Assembly (NCBI GenBank): GCA_029582165.1 | Contig: CM055877.1 | Location: 20,090,355 to 20,154,354, forward strand | DNA: 64,000 nt | Reading direction: 5' to 3' | From: Portulaca oleracea | Taxonomy: Eukaryota > Streptophyta > Magnoliopsida > Caryophyllales > Portulacaceae | In this document: in pieces, positions 35,066 to 47,385 of the stretch | Numbering within the stretch: the stretch's first letter is position 1 | How the letters are laid out: each line of letters starts with the position of its first letter | Position numbers and translations under genes: made by a program | Notes under the pieces: model-generated | The model's input: the letters and a program-made list of their open reading frames with translations, nothing else | What the model was told of the DNA's origin: nothing | Databases searched by the model: none

Positions 35066-37234
35066 GATACTATATTTGGGCTTTAAATACCATATTTTGG
35101 TAGATAAATTAGGTTATTTATCTACTGTTATTATTATTAAGTCTTGTGTAAATAGGTTTTGGGTTATTTTGTGTTAATATATTAATTATAAAAAAAGGAT
35201 TTACGTAAATTTATTATGTTATAACTCTTCAAAGTGTGTTTTAGATCTTTCTTGTGGTTTTTACAAATTTAAACTATACTTTTTATTAGTAAAGTTTGAT
35301 CTTTAGGTGATAATTTTATTATCATGTGCTACATTGTTATTACGGATTTTATCGAGTTTTTCTTTACATAAATTGTTTAGGTTTTGTTATAATTGGCGAT
35401 TTTGAGTTCTTTGTTGTGTCATGATGTTTTGTGGAATTTTGGATGACAATAGTTTATTGCGACCTTGATTATTAGTTCGGAGTTTTAAGAAAAAGTTTTG
35501 TTAGGGAATTTAAGTGTTTAATTTGGGTTTTAGAGTTAGTTAATGTGTTTTTGAGACCTTGGTTGCGTTAGGGTGGACCTTAGCCACTGTTTTAGTCCCA
35601 AATTAGGACCCCAAGATCGAATGGTGAAAGTTAGAACCAAAATTACCAATTATATGGGAGCCGGGAACGGGACAGTTTCGATAGGGCATAAAGAATGGGT
35701 CACCATAAATCGTATAGTCATCCGTTGACCGAACTGTTTAAGTTGGAGGTTCCTTAGGATCTTAGCTTTCATAGGAATTTTACGGATCGGACTTTGAAGT
35801 TATATAAGTTGAGTTATACTCCGATTACCAGACCTAGGTCAGATCTGGACAGTTTGAATTGATGTCTGTTTTGGAAGACCTTAGAGTGTGTTTTTTGTAT
35901 CGAGTTCAATATAAACGTTTTAGTAGACATTCTGAGGTTTCAGAAAAGTCCAAAACCAAACCATAGGATGTCAGGAAGTCAAGTTATGACCCTTTTTATA
36001 TGGATGCTGTAATCTGTCTTTTTGATATTAATTATTAATGTAAATGTTGTTGAGAGAAAATGTTGTGTTGATCTTGTTATGTGATTACCTGGAATGTGTT
36101 AGGTAATTTAAGGTGTGAATTCATGATTGATAGGAACCTATAGTGTTCCTAGGGGAGGGTTAGGTAGAAGGTTGTTAATACTAACTTCGAAGGGCGCGTT
36201 TTGATTAGAATAATTATTTCTATTTTAGGCCCGAGCTTATTCTCGTCGTTAGTGAGCTCAAGTGTGTTTGTTTTTGCTGTGAAGTGAAGCTAACTAGGTA
36301 ATGTCTATGCCCTAATCCCCACTGGGATGCTCATTAAATGTGTTTTAATGTCTCCTAATCTATTTTGAGAATTGCATCCCGAAAGGGGACTTTATGTGGA
36401 AATGTGACCATCTGTTTTGGATAACTATTTGTAATTGTTATACTTTGATTTATGAGATGAGAAATTGGGTGGTCTTTTATTAGTGTTTTTCTTACTGGTT
36501 TTGATAACCTGGATTGGGTTTGACTTGAGAGTTGTGAGTTGAGTTTTTGCATAAGATACTAATAATTCAAAGTGAAACATTAAGCGGGTTTCGGGGCATA
36601 ACCCGGAGTTCAGGATTTGGTATCCTGCCGGGTTATATACCAGGAGACCAAGGCTTCTTCCCTGATATAAGATAGTTGATATTCTGATGCCTGTGGTAGG
36701 CGAATACGTTGATGCATGTGGTAGGCGGACTCTTGATGCCTGTGGTAGGCGATGTTACTCTAAGGGATGTGGTATCCCGCCTGTATAATAAAATATGGAT
36801 TGGTCGGGTTGAGAAAAACAGTTAAGTGTTAAAGGTTTGTGAACTGGTTTGACTTGTTCCCTCTCCCTCAAATGAATTTAAATGAACTTAACTTGTTTTT
36901 AACGTTAGGGGTAGACATTATTGAGACTTCCCCCTCATTTTTGAAATGTTTTGTTTTCAGGTGAAGATCTATATTCTGGGGGACGGGAATTAGAAGTGAG
37001 GACGACATGTTTAGAAGCCGTTAAATATGTTATGTTTCTTTTTGAAAGACTTGAAGCTAGTTTGAGTTGTTAGTTGGTTTACCGTTATCAGACAGTTATA
37101 GTTTCCTTCTCGCCTTGTATTCCTTCGGGGATACGGCAGTGACGCCCTATAAGAGTTTTGAGTCTTCCGCTAATTTTGTCTGTTAACGTTAGTTGACTTT
37201 GATTTTTCTATAATTGACTTTCCGGGGCGTTATA
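33919..37234 (+). repeat. LARD 3' LTR (3.32 kb)
   Basis: It is colinear with 27,279-30,591 with scattered substitutions. It starts TGTAAAACCCTG and ends GCGTTATA (CA changed to TA). The ATT microsatellite is at 35,012-35,065, three GGTAGGCG units are at 36,690-36,752, and the Pro/Arg-rich frame is at 34,314-34,661. Confidence 0.9.
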
Positions 37235-37239
37235 ATATG

Positions 37240-37466
37240 GGTCACAGGGGCCCACCTTATGATATAAGGAAAGCAAATATGAGGGTTTTGATTTCTCAAG
37301 TGTCCCCATCCTTTTCTTCCACGGCTTCTTTGGAGAGAAAAGTTGAATGATTGGGGTATGGAATTAAAATTTTGGAAGGTTGAGTATGGAATTAGAATCC
37401 TCAAATAAAAGTGTTTGCTGAACAATGGAATATAATAAAATCTATCGTTTTAGTTATTATTTATTA
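37240..37466. other. Host-like AT-rich DNA, no gene seen
   Basis: This is the continuation of the pre-insertion DNA to the right of the LARD, upstream of the SMI1/KNR4-like TATA box. It may hold promoter sequence of that pseudogene, but I recognise no site. Confidence 0.35.
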
Positions 37467-38214
37467 TCTATTAAGTATATATTAAAACAAAATCTCCTAT
37501 AACATGAGCATGCTATGTGTCAATCCAAAATTAATGCTATGTAAGATTTTTTTTATATATTAGAAAATAATATCAGATAAGTGAAACAATTAAATTTAAT
37601 GCAATAATTATATTAATAAAAAATAAAACATGGAAGAAGAGAGAGAAGGGTGGGGGGGATCGCAAATTATGATATAACACCGAGTGTACCGTGCTAGAAG
37701 TGTACGGCATGATAATTTCCCAACTTGGATGCATATTTTCCCTTACGGAATGCAGTTTTTCCCACCTTGGATGCAAAATTATTATGATATGAATGTATCA
37801 TGATAATTTCCTAACTTGGATAATTTCCCAACTTGGATGCATATTTTCCCTTACGCAATGCAGGTTTTCGCACTTTGGATGCAGAATTATCATGATATGA
37901 GTATATCTTGATAATTTCTCAACTTGGATATTTTCCCAACTTGGATGCATATTTTCCCTTATGCAATGCAGTTTTTCCCACCTTGAATGCATATTTTTAC
38001 CAAGTGTACCGTGCTATGTGCACTCGGTCCTTCTGTATACTTGCTGGGGGGATAGAGAAAAAGAAAGATAGTAGTTCCTACAAATCATGAAAGTTAATGC
38101 AAAAAATAGTGAATTAGGAAGTGAGATTTTGGGAGAATTTCAAAGAATGGGGTGGGTAGTGTGAGAGACAGACGGAGTGACCCTTCAATGTAAGATCGCC
38201 AATATTTTAACTAG
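37467..38214 (+). mobile_element. Possible Helitron-like element
   Basis: It starts TCTATTAAGTATATATTAAAAC after an A, very like the Helitron start at 17,881, and there is an AACTAG before a T at 38,209-38,214. No convincing terminal hairpin precedes the right end, so that boundary is uncertain. Confidence 0.4.
37681..38035. repeat. Tandem repeat block flanked by AGTGTACCGTGCTA
   Basis: Three imperfect units of about 90-110 bp carry GATAATTTC-CAACTTGGA, TTGGATGCATATTTTCCCTTA and AATGCAG-TTTTC-CAC. The block is flanked by AGTGTACCGTGCTA at 37,684 and 38,004, and has an inverted ACCGAGTG / CACTCGGT pair at the edges (37,680 and 38,020). It may be a small element inside the Helitron-like sequence. 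Confidence 0.6.
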
Positions 38215-39733
38215 TGGTCTAACATTAATACATAATCAATTATGTTAACATTTTGACAGTTATAGCTGTAAGAGCAATAAATTATTGACTGATATGTAAT
38301 ATATGAGCTTCTAAGTTAACAGTAATTATATAGTGTCCATTTATTTTATTTATAGCCAATATCAAACATTTATTAATAATCCTTATCCGCTTAGGGGAAG
38401 TAGTATTAAGTAGCAATTTCATATCAATCGAAATTTACAAAATTGAGTGAATTTGGTAGGCGATATTTAAATGTCTCTTCAAGTCATCACTTTGTCCAAT
38501 AGGGAGTTCATGCATTGTACTCATCCTTGCAACAAGTTGGAGTTGCATCTTTTTGGATAATCTCCTAAAATTTAAGCTTTTAGATATTCAATTTTTATTT
38601 TTTTCTATCATCAGTCGCAGCAGATATTCTATTATAGTTGATCATTTAGTGATTGTTTTAGTCAGAGATATCTATGAGTATGTTATATAGTATTTACCAT
38701 AAATCTTTCCCTTCTTATTGTAACCGAGATGGTTCCTATAAATAATTTTACCAATAATAATATATATTGTTTCTAACATAGGATTTAAAGGTATATTGTC
38801 AAACACTAGGGGTATCCTTCATCAACCATGACCTTTGTTTTGTTGTTATAACTTTTTGTTTAGGATATAATGTTAGTGACCTCTAAATAATCTATGAACA
38901 CAGATCCAAAATCTACTCCATAATCATAACTTTGATACATTATACATTTAGTGTTATTAAAATTTAAATAAAAAAATTACAATGTACATAATTTGGTAAA
39001 TACAATTATAGTATGTTATTTTAGTTATTGTACTTATTATAAGCTAGATTTAAACAAATTATATATTTTTTTATCTTAGAAATATTAAATTGTAGTATGT
39101 TGGCTATTCTTCATGAGGTTATTTCTTTAAGGCTTAAGAGGATGGAAGATATTTCATCCTTCAAGGAAAATAGGGCACGACTCTTTCGAAGATAGCAACC
39201 TAACACTATTTTATAAAAGAATTGCTCCAAAAAATTAAGGTTTGAATTATCATACTCGATGTCTTTTTTTTTGGAAAAAAAATTATTTTATGATGTTTGA
39301 TGATGTTCACTACTCATAACCACTTTCAGATACATCAATGGTGTTCCATTCATAATCTCCTGTCTTGAGAGAAAGCACTGAAGTGACACCAAAAACTTAA
39401 ATGAATTACAATAATGATATAAGGTCAGTTAGTGGCATAAACTACTTAATATTATCTTAATTATTCTTCAAATATTTTTATTTAATCAATTTTAGATTAG
39501 AAGAACATGCATCTTAATTTTAAATTTTGTTATAATTATTAGCTAATGCTATTTCTTTTCAACTTCAATTAAACAAACAAGACATTTTATAGTTAAATAT
39601 GCAATAATATTGGAACTTTATGATTAAATTAATCTAGGAGTCACTCAATATATTTCCAATGCTTATAAAACATTGGGTGTGTGTGTGTTTTTAACATGAA
39701 TTCTATATATATTAGTAGCACATAGTTTGGATT
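38215..39733. other. AT-rich DNA, nothing recognised
   Basis: I see no open frame of note, no RNA gene and no clear repeat end in this 1.5 kb. Confidence 0.4.
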
Positions 39734-40112
39734 GAGTAAATTACATTTACCCTTCCTGACATTTGTGCTAATAATTTTTGCACACCCAACATTTAGGAAA
39801 TAATTTTCACCCTACGTGACATTATGTAAAAGTGATTTTTAGTGGCCAAATCCGATCACTTCTCATCAGAAATAAAACGGTGAAAGGATCATTTAAGTCA
39901 TTTCCTTCTAAATATTAATGGACAACATAATACATTCACATAGTCATATAGGGACATTATTGTATTTCCTCATTTCCAATGAGAAGTGACAAGATTTTAC
40001 CGCTAAAAATCACTTTCACATAATGTCAGGTAATGTGAAAATTATTTCCCAAATGTCGGGTGTGCAAAAATTATTACCACAAATGTCAGGTTGGATAAAT
40101 GTAATTTACATT
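39734..40112. mobile_element. Long-TIR MITE, family M2, copy 2
   Basis: The left arm runs GAGTAAATTACATTTACCC, then AATAATTTTTGCACACCC, then AAAAGTGATTTTTAG. The right arm is its inverse (CTAAAAATCACTTT ... TAAATGTAATTTAC). The arms are about 150 bp. It is the same family as 21,318-21,909. Confidence 0.75.
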
Positions 40113-40433
40113 TGAAACTTTTGTAATTCAATCCTATTTAGTTATAATTATGTTAGGTTTTACACTATATTGATTAGATTATTTTGAAAAAGAGATGCGT
40201 GCTAATTTTTAACCACTTTTAAAAAATTATAATAATTAATAATTTCCAATCATTTTTAAAATTATTATAAATTGATAAAAATATATTGGATATGTAAAAT
40301 AATAAATAATTATGGACAAAATAATTAGTTAAGCAAACAAATAAATAAAAACAAAGGGAGTATTATATATTTTGCACAAAAAAATGAAAATTTTAAGCGA
40401 ACATAATGCATTTTCTTTTTACAATAGGATCAC

Positions 40434-40649
40434 TGTAAAACTCCGAAAAATCCAAAGGTGTAGACCGTGACGTCGTTAGTAAATTAGGTTTGATCCCGTT
40501 AATTTTTAAATGTTCGTTGTGATTTATTTTGCTAACACTTTAGCTCATAGGACCGTTGGGGGATTAACATGGGTATTTTGTATTTTGGTAACATCGTGTG
40601 TTATTATTATGTGTAATATTGCTCCTATTGTTATTATTATGATTATGTG

Positions 40650-40691
<42 letters not shown>

Positions 40692-43600
40692 TTGGTGAAG
40701 AACTAGAGCAGTAGTATTGTTATGTGAGGTTAGTAGTATTATTTTTTTAGATTAGATTTGTAATAGCAGCAATTCTACCTTAGTTAGAATTAGTGGAGAT
40801 CTAAGTGTAGTTAGTCAGTTAGAGGAATGGTTAGTAGAATCAGAGCAGAGTTAAGGTTAGTTAGGAAGAGAATTAGAAGTTAATTAATTATTAAACCTAG
40901 CCGTAAATACAATCAAACACACGTTCTCCCTCGAGTTCTTTTCCTCCCTATTCTCTCCCTATTTTCCTCCTTCTCGTTCTGCCGCCAGACCACATACGGT
41001 CGCCGCCCCGAGTCCCAGCAACCACCACGAACCACCGCACTGCCGTCGCTACCCACCGGAACCACAACTGCAGTGTCGTTCCCCGGTCCGACACAAAACA
41101 GAGACGGTTGTTGCTCTGTTTGACGATCGGACGCTGACTTGTTGTTGCTGCGAACGACTGTCGCCGCTGCCACCGTGATTGACGTCGACGACCCTGTCAC
41201 CGGAGTCCGCTTCACAATCGTCGACCACCGCCTCTAGCGTAACCCTCTGTTCTAGTTTCGTTGTTCATGTTTTGTTCTTGCTCTGTTTTACATTCTAGTT
41301 TTTGGTTTTGTTCATGCTCGGTTCATGTTCTTGCTGGTGTTGAAGGTTCCATTGTATGCTTGTTTGATTCTGAATTCTTGAATCATCACTACTATGACTG
41401 AAGTAGTAGAGTGGTTGAGTGGTGAATAATTGTTGAAAAACATGAGTGTTTATTGAAGGTGTTTAGTATTCATGGTTGCTAGTATTGATATATGTAATTC
41501 ATGCGTAAGTTCCTAACTAGAGTTAGCTTAAGCAAAATAAAGTGAGTTCATTGCAAATAATCATGAGTTGGTATTCGTATATATGCAACATGAATTCGTT
41601 TAATTGAGACCTTTATGCTTTTTTTTTTATAATCATGATTGTAGATTTATGATTTTATGTATTAATTGATATTATATGTAAATCATGTAAGGATCTGGTT
41701 AATATTATTTTATGCGTGAATTAGAGTTAGTTTTAATTGTCTAATTTTAGTTTATTAATTATGTTGAAGTAAAATGCATGATTGGTTGATTTATGCTAAG
41801 TATGTCGTTGCTTTAATCTTGTTAAATTCATATTTATAGGTGAATCGTGTAAATTTTAGTTTATTATATCCGTTATTAGAGTTTAAATTAAGTGTTGCTT
41901 TTATACTTAAAAGTTATGTTATGATTAATTAAAAGGTGTTTTAAAATCTTTTTTACTAATTTCATAAGTTTTATAGTGTATTATATTTATTAAAGTTTCA
42001 AACTTTACGTATTCATTATATTCTATTACTATTACGTGGTGATTTTTATTATTACGTTATTATCAAGTTCTTTACCTAAAAAGGTTTAAAGTGTTGGTTA
42101 TAAGTGGTAGTTTTTAGACCTTGATTGGAATAGGGTAGAAACTTTAACCTTAGCCACTGTTTTAGGCCCAAGTTAGGACCCCCGGATCGATTGGTGAAAG
42201 TTAGAACAGAAATTACCGATTATATGGGAACCGAGTGCGAGACAGTTTTGATAAGGTCTAAAGAACGGGTCACCAGGAGAGGTATAGTTGTCCTTTGATC
42301 GAACCCTTTGAACTAGAAGTTCCTTTAGATGTTAGATTTCATAGGAATTTTACGGATTGATTTTGGAGTTGTATAGGTCGAGTTATACCCCAATTACCAG
42401 ACCTAAGTCAGATCTGGACAGTTTAGAAAGATGACTATTTTTGAAGACCTTAAATCGTGCGTTGGGTCTCGAGTTTAACATAAGAATTTTAGTAGACATA
42501 GCGAGGTTTCCGAAAAGTTTAAAACCAGACCCATAGGATGTCGGGAAGTCAATTTATGACCCTTTTTAGGTGAATGTTGTAATCTGTCTTATTGATGATA
42601 ATTATTAATGAAAGTGTGGTTGTGTGAAAAGGTTGTTTTGATCTTGTTATGTGATTACTTGGAATGTGTTAGGTAATTTAAAGTGTCAATTCATGAATGA
42701 TGGGAACTTATGGTGTTCGTAGGGGAGGGTTAGTTAGAAGGTAGCTAATACTAACTTCGAAGGGCGTGTTTTGATTAGAGTAATTATTTCTATTTTAGGC
42801 CCAAGCTAATTCGCGTCGCTAGTGAGCTCAAGTGTGTTTGTTTTGCTGTGAAGTGGAGCTAACCAGGTAATGTCTATGCCATAATCCCCACTGGGATGCA
42901 CTTTAATTGTGTTTTGTTCATTTATAATCTGTTTTGGAATTTGAATCCCGAAGGGACTTTATGTGGAAAATGTTGCCATCTGTTTTTGATATTTATTTGT
43001 GATGGTTGATTTATGAGTTGAGAAATTGTGATGGTCTTTTATGAGTAGTTTTGTTAATGGTTTTGATAACCTGGGTTGGGTTTGACTTGAGAGTTGTGAG
43101 TTGAGTTCGCATAAGATACTAATAATTCAAAGTGAAACATTAAGCGGGTTTCGGGGCATAACCCGGAGTTCAGGATTTGGTATCCTGCAGGGTTATAGAC
43201 CAGGAGATCAGGGTTTCTTCCCTGATATAGGATAGTTGATATTTTGATGCCTGTGGTAGGCGAATATTTGGATGCCTATGGTAGGCGAATTTTGATACCA
43301 TTGGTGGGCGAATGTTATGATGCCTTTGGTAGGCGAATATTTTGATGCCTGTGGTAGGCGAATTTTGATGCCTGTGGTAGGCGAATTTTGATGCCTGTGG
43401 TTGGCGAATATTTTTGATGCCTGCGGTTGGCGATGTTACTCTAAAGGATGTGGTATCCCGCCCGCATAATAAAATATGGATTGGTTGGGTTGAGGAAAAC
43501 AGTTAAGGGATTAAAGGTTTGTGAAATGGTTTGACTTGTTCCCTCTCCCTCAAATGAATTGAAATGAACTTAACTTGTTTTTAACGTTAGGTGTAGACAT

Positions 43601-43938
43601 TATTGAGAATTCCCCTTCATTTTTGAAATTATTTGTTTTTAGGTGAAGATCTATATGATGGGGATGGAAATTAGAAGTGAGGACGACATGTTTAGAAGTC
43701 GTTAAACATGTTGCATTTCTTTTCTTAGAAACTTAAAGTTAGTTTTGAGGTTTATTTCTAAGTATGAGTTTGTTAGTTGGTTCACCGTTGACAGACAATT
43801 GTAGTTTTCCTTCTCGCCTTGTATTCCTTCGGGGATATTGCAGTGACTCCCAATAAGAGTTTAAGTCTTCCGCTAAATTTTTCTATTAACGTTAGTTTGA
43901 CTTTGACTTTTCTATATTTAAATTTCCGGGGTGTTACA
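40434..43938 (+). repeat. Tekay element 5' LTR (3.5 kb)
   Basis: It starts TGTAAAACTCCG and ends CCGGGGTGTTACA. The outer parts match the LARD LTR: roughly the first 180 bp, and from about 42,090 to the end. The centre, including the GC-rich leader region 40,920-41,240, does not. It has an ATT microsatellite (40,648-40,695) and an expanded 22-bp minisatellite (43,245-43,435). Confidence 0.9.
43245..43435 (+). repeat. GATGCCTGTGGTAGGCGAAT minisatellite, about 9 units
   Basis: The unit is about 20-23 bp. The homologous place in both LARD LTRs (30,042 and 36,690) has only three units, so the array has expanded in this family. Confidence 0.9.
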
Positions 43939-43941
43939 AAA

Positions 43942-43959
43942 TGGTATCAGAGCTCTGGG
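43942..43959 (+). promoter_or_regulatory. Primer binding site of the Tekay element
   Basis: TGGTATCAGAGCTCTGGG lies three bases after the LTR. It matches the iMet-tRNA-type site used by many plant retrotransposons. Confidence 0.85.
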
Positions 43960-44123
43960 TTGCGACCTAGTAGCTCCTAAGTGTCCTTTAGGTTTTAGTT
44001 AGACCCTAGGATGCTAAATTCAGAGCGATGAGTGTAGGATGGGAAAAGGGTTTCATGCTTTCCTATGATTACATGATTTTGTCATTAATTGTATCTGCTG
44101 CTAATATGTTCTAACTCTATAGG

Positions 44124-45480
44124 ATGCCTCAACGCACTCACTGCTACCATCATCCCACCCTATGTTTCCATCGTTATACCCCTATTCCTCCCAAGGAGAG
44201 CCTGGGAACTCATATGCTAAATTTCTACGACGAGATAGACAAGTACTCCAAAGATGTCCCGAACTCCTACCTTCATGATAACGAGGAAAACCATGAGAAT
44301 GCATTTTTGCTCACGTTTTGGGAAGACCTTTGGTGGGGCCATGTGGTACCACTATTATTACTATCCCCACTTCCGATCGAGGAGTATCCACACCCGTGTT
44401 GTTGGTGTAGGAGGTACCGAGTGGACTCAGAGCACCGATTCCCAGAAGTCTTTGACAAGATTGTCGATATTGTTAGTTGGTGATTTACGCTGTGAGATTA
44501 AACCTTAAGTAGTCTGAATCGACCCTTTAAACCAGGACGACGGACACGAATGGTTCTCACCCCAACAATGTTAATCGGGAGCGCCCGCAAACTGCGGCCG
44601 AACAGCGCCCTCAAACTGCGACTGAACTACGCCAACGTTATGCTCATATGATATCAGGGTCGAGTAGAACAACACCAGGGAACGACCTTGCTAGCATGCT
44701 GATGATTAAGTTGCTGAACAAGCACGATGACCTACTGAGGAAGGTGGTGGAATGATAAGGAGGAGGAGGGGAAGATGATCCCTCTGCACTCCTCCACGGG
44801 TTTAATAGCTTTAACCCGCACACTTACACAGGGGTAGCTGACCCCAAGGTCTTTGAAGATTGGTTAGGGAGATTGAAAAGATCTTCAACACAACCCGTTG
44901 TCCTGAGGAGCTACGGGTAGATTTTGCTGCATACCACCTGAAGGATCGATTTTACCCCATGTCCCTACAAAAGGCGAAAGAAAAGGAATTCATGAACTTA
45001 CGCCAAGGAGAGCTTAGCGTGCTCGCTTACTCCACTAAGTTCACCGAGCTATCTCGGTTTCCATCTGCGTTAGTATCCAACGAACAGCTAAGGATGGATC
45101 GCTTCAGGGATGGGTTGAACTACGAAATTCAAGACCGGATGTCATCACGTGAGTTCATGTCTTACAAAAACATGTTGAATGTTGCCCTCACTGTAGAAAG
45201 GGTAATGCACGACATGGAACGACAACTTGGCATTCAGGGGCTCCAAAGGAAGGAACCACCCCGTTTAAACCCACCTCAACCCTACTAAGAGAAGAGGTTC
45301 CCCCCAAAAATTGTAGGGTAACCAGTCTTCGGGACATAAGTCATCGCACATGCCGATATGCAAGATTTGCGGACGACCCGGCCATTACCCTCGGGAGTGT
45401 AGAGCGAAGATTGTAAAGGGGGGATGTTTCAAGTGTGGAAGGCCCCAACATCATATAAAGCAGTGCCCTCAGCTTACCTC
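44124..45480 (+). pseudogene. Tekay gag, broken
   Basis: The start is poorly preserved (44,124-44,483, MPQRTHCYHH...). Gag-fold sequence follows across frames: FNSFNPHTYTGVADPKVFEDWL near 44,800-44,860, then the 142-codon frame 44,860-45,288 (IEKIFNTTRCPEELRVDFAAYHLKDR ... ERVMHDMERQLG). A stop at 45,286 separates two CCHC zinc knuckles in the same region, CKICGRPGHYPREC (about 45,361-45,402) and CFKCGRPQHHIKQC (about 45,427-45,468), which bind the RNA genome. The WW segment normally after LKDR is missing, a small in-frame loss. Confidence 0.8.
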
Positions 45481-45667
45481 AGGAGGCTATAACAATGGAA
45501 ACTAGAGGGCTCCGCAGTCAACATATCAAAATCGGGGAGGCTATAAAGGAAACCAAAAGCCGCAACAGCAAAACTGAGGTGGCCTCGGTGGAAATCAGAA
45601 CAACCAAGGAAGGCCAGCAAACCTGCCCCGTCAGTAGCAACAACCACCGCGTAACGCAGGAGGACGG

Positions 45668-45967
45668 GTGTATGTGATGAGGAAGGACGAGGCTGAAAAT
45701 GAAGCAGACGTCGTGACGAGTACGTTCTCCCTCCATCTCTACAATGTCTCAGTTTTATTTGATTCTGGCGCTAGTCATTCTTTTATTGGACGAGCTACAG
45801 TAGAGAAGGCTAAAATGAAACCCTCAGAGAATAGTAAGCCTATGTCAGTAGCCCTACCCACCGGGGATACGATTAGATGTGGAGAATTATATGGGGGATG
45901 TCCTATAGTGATAACAGTTCAAGAATTTGACGCAGACCTCTATAAGTTTGACTCGGAAGTTTGTTAA
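45668..45967 (+). pseudogene. Tekay protease, fused to a deletion junction
   Basis: The frame carries the aspartic protease motif VLFDSGASHSFI near residues 29-40 (DSG catalytic triad) and ends ...DADLYKFDSEVC. After DLYKFD the family normally continues into the ILGMDWL motif and then RT. Here the sequence jumps to the end of RT through a 14-bp repeat. Confidence 0.8.
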
Positions 45968-47376
45968 GGATTTCTCAAAAATCGCTACCCCGTTGACCAA
46001 TTTGACTCGGAAGTCAATAAAGTTCGCGTGGTCAGAAAAATGTGAGCAAGCATTTCAGAAGTTGAAGAAGAGGCTTACCTCGGCCCCTATTCTCGCCCTA
46101 CCTCAAGGGAACGAAGGATTTATAATCTATAGTGACGCATCACATGGTGGATTGGGTTGTGTGCTCATGCAGAATGAGTAGGTGATTGTGTATGCTTCCA
46201 GACAACTGAAGACTCAAGAAAAAAACTACCCCACTCATGACCTGGAGTTGGCAGCGGTAGTATTTGCGCTCAAGATTTGGAGACACTACCTTTATGGAGT
46301 ACACTGCGAGGTATTCAACGACCATCAAAGCTTGAAATACCTATTCACACAGAAGGAGCTAAACCTTAGGCAGACTCAATGGTTGGAATTTCTAAAGGAG
46401 TACGATGTAAACTTCCAATACCATCCCAGGAAAGCAAATGTAGTGGCTGATGCCCTAAGTAGGAGACCCTATCCTACGGTAAACCACTTGGTGATGATAC
46501 CGCACGAGCTGTGCGAGGAGTTTAGGAGATTGGAGCTTAACCTGGTGACACCAGGAAGGAAAGCGGTATTGAATGCCATGGAGTTGGAACCTACTCTCAT
46601 GGAAGAGATCAAGAGGACTCAAGAACTGGATTTGCAACTTGTCAAGTTACGAGAGGAAGTTTTGCAGGGGAAAGCCCCTGGTTTCGTGATTCATGAGGAT
46701 GGTACATTACGGTTTCATAACCGCATCTGTGTACCTAACATGGAGGAGCTGAAGAGGAAGATTTTAGAAGAGGGGCACAACACACCATATTCTGTACACC
46801 CAGGGGGAAATAAGCTTTACAAGGATCTGAAACAGATGTTCTGGTGGAGTAATATGAAACAAGCAGTGGCGGACTTTGTGGCGAAATGCCTCACATGCCA
46901 ACGGGTCAAAGCAGAACATCAACGACCTGCCTGACTTCTGCAGCCACTGGACGTTCCTGAGTGGAAGTGGGACTCGATATCAATGGACTTCGTAGTGGGT
47001 CTACCCAAGACTAGGCGGAAACACAATGCGATTTGGGTGATTGTGGATCGATTGACCAAGTCAGCTCATTTTCTAGCCATCGCCAACAACTGGTCCCTGG
47101 ACCAACTAGCTCAAGCCTATGTAAGAGAGATCGTAAGACTACATGGAGTCCCCAATTATATAGTCTCGGACAGAGACACCGGATTCTAGTCTGGATTTTG
47201 GAAGAAGTTGCAAGAGGCATTTGGTACCAAACTCAAGTTTAGCACCGCTTTCCACCCAGCTACTGATGGGTAGACCGAAAGGACCATCCAAACCCTCGAA
47301 GATATGCTGCGAGCATGCACATTAGATTTCAAGGACTCTTGGGATGACGAGTTAACTCTCGTTGAATTCTCCTACA
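45927..47376 (+). pseudogene. Tekay RT end, RNase H and integrase, with stops
   Basis: It begins at RKFVKDFSKIATPLTNLT (RT connection). RNase H follows: FIIYSDASHGGLGCVL, then TAG at 46,179-46,181, then [31 protein letters not shown] and [10 protein letters not shown], so the D-E-D-D residues can be seen. The integrase has an HHCC finger ending [11 protein letters not shown] at 46,933, the first Asp in [11 protein letters not shown], the second in [11 protein letters not shown] at 47,188, and the Glu in [17 protein letters not shown] (TAG at 47,272). The RT palm with YVDD is absent. A frame break follows YNN near 47,384. Confidence 0.85.
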
Positions 47377-47385
47377 ACAACAGGT

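Larger units (their letters stand above)
27279..37234 (+). mobile_element. LARD: large non-coding Tekay-like gypsy retrotransposon derivative, 9.96 kb
   Basis: Two LTRs (27,279-30,591 and 33,919-37,234) bound a 3.3 kb internal region. The 5-bp duplication ATATG lies at 27,274-27,278 and 37,235-37,239. LTR ends, primer binding site and polypurine tract match the chromovirus at 40,434. The internal region has no gag or pol frame and only a broken chromodomain-region tail. By structure this is a LARD, mobilised in trans by a related Tekay element. Confidence 0.9.

Noticed and set aside
37467..38214. Firm Helitron call
   Set aside because: The 5' end is convincing but no terminal hairpin precedes the CTAG, so it is kept as possible only.
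40913..41215. Antisense 100-codon frame in the Tekay LTR, with a related frame at 63,694-63,980
   Set aside because: It lies in the GC-rich leader where stops are rare, and the two LTR copies differ by deletions that change the product.
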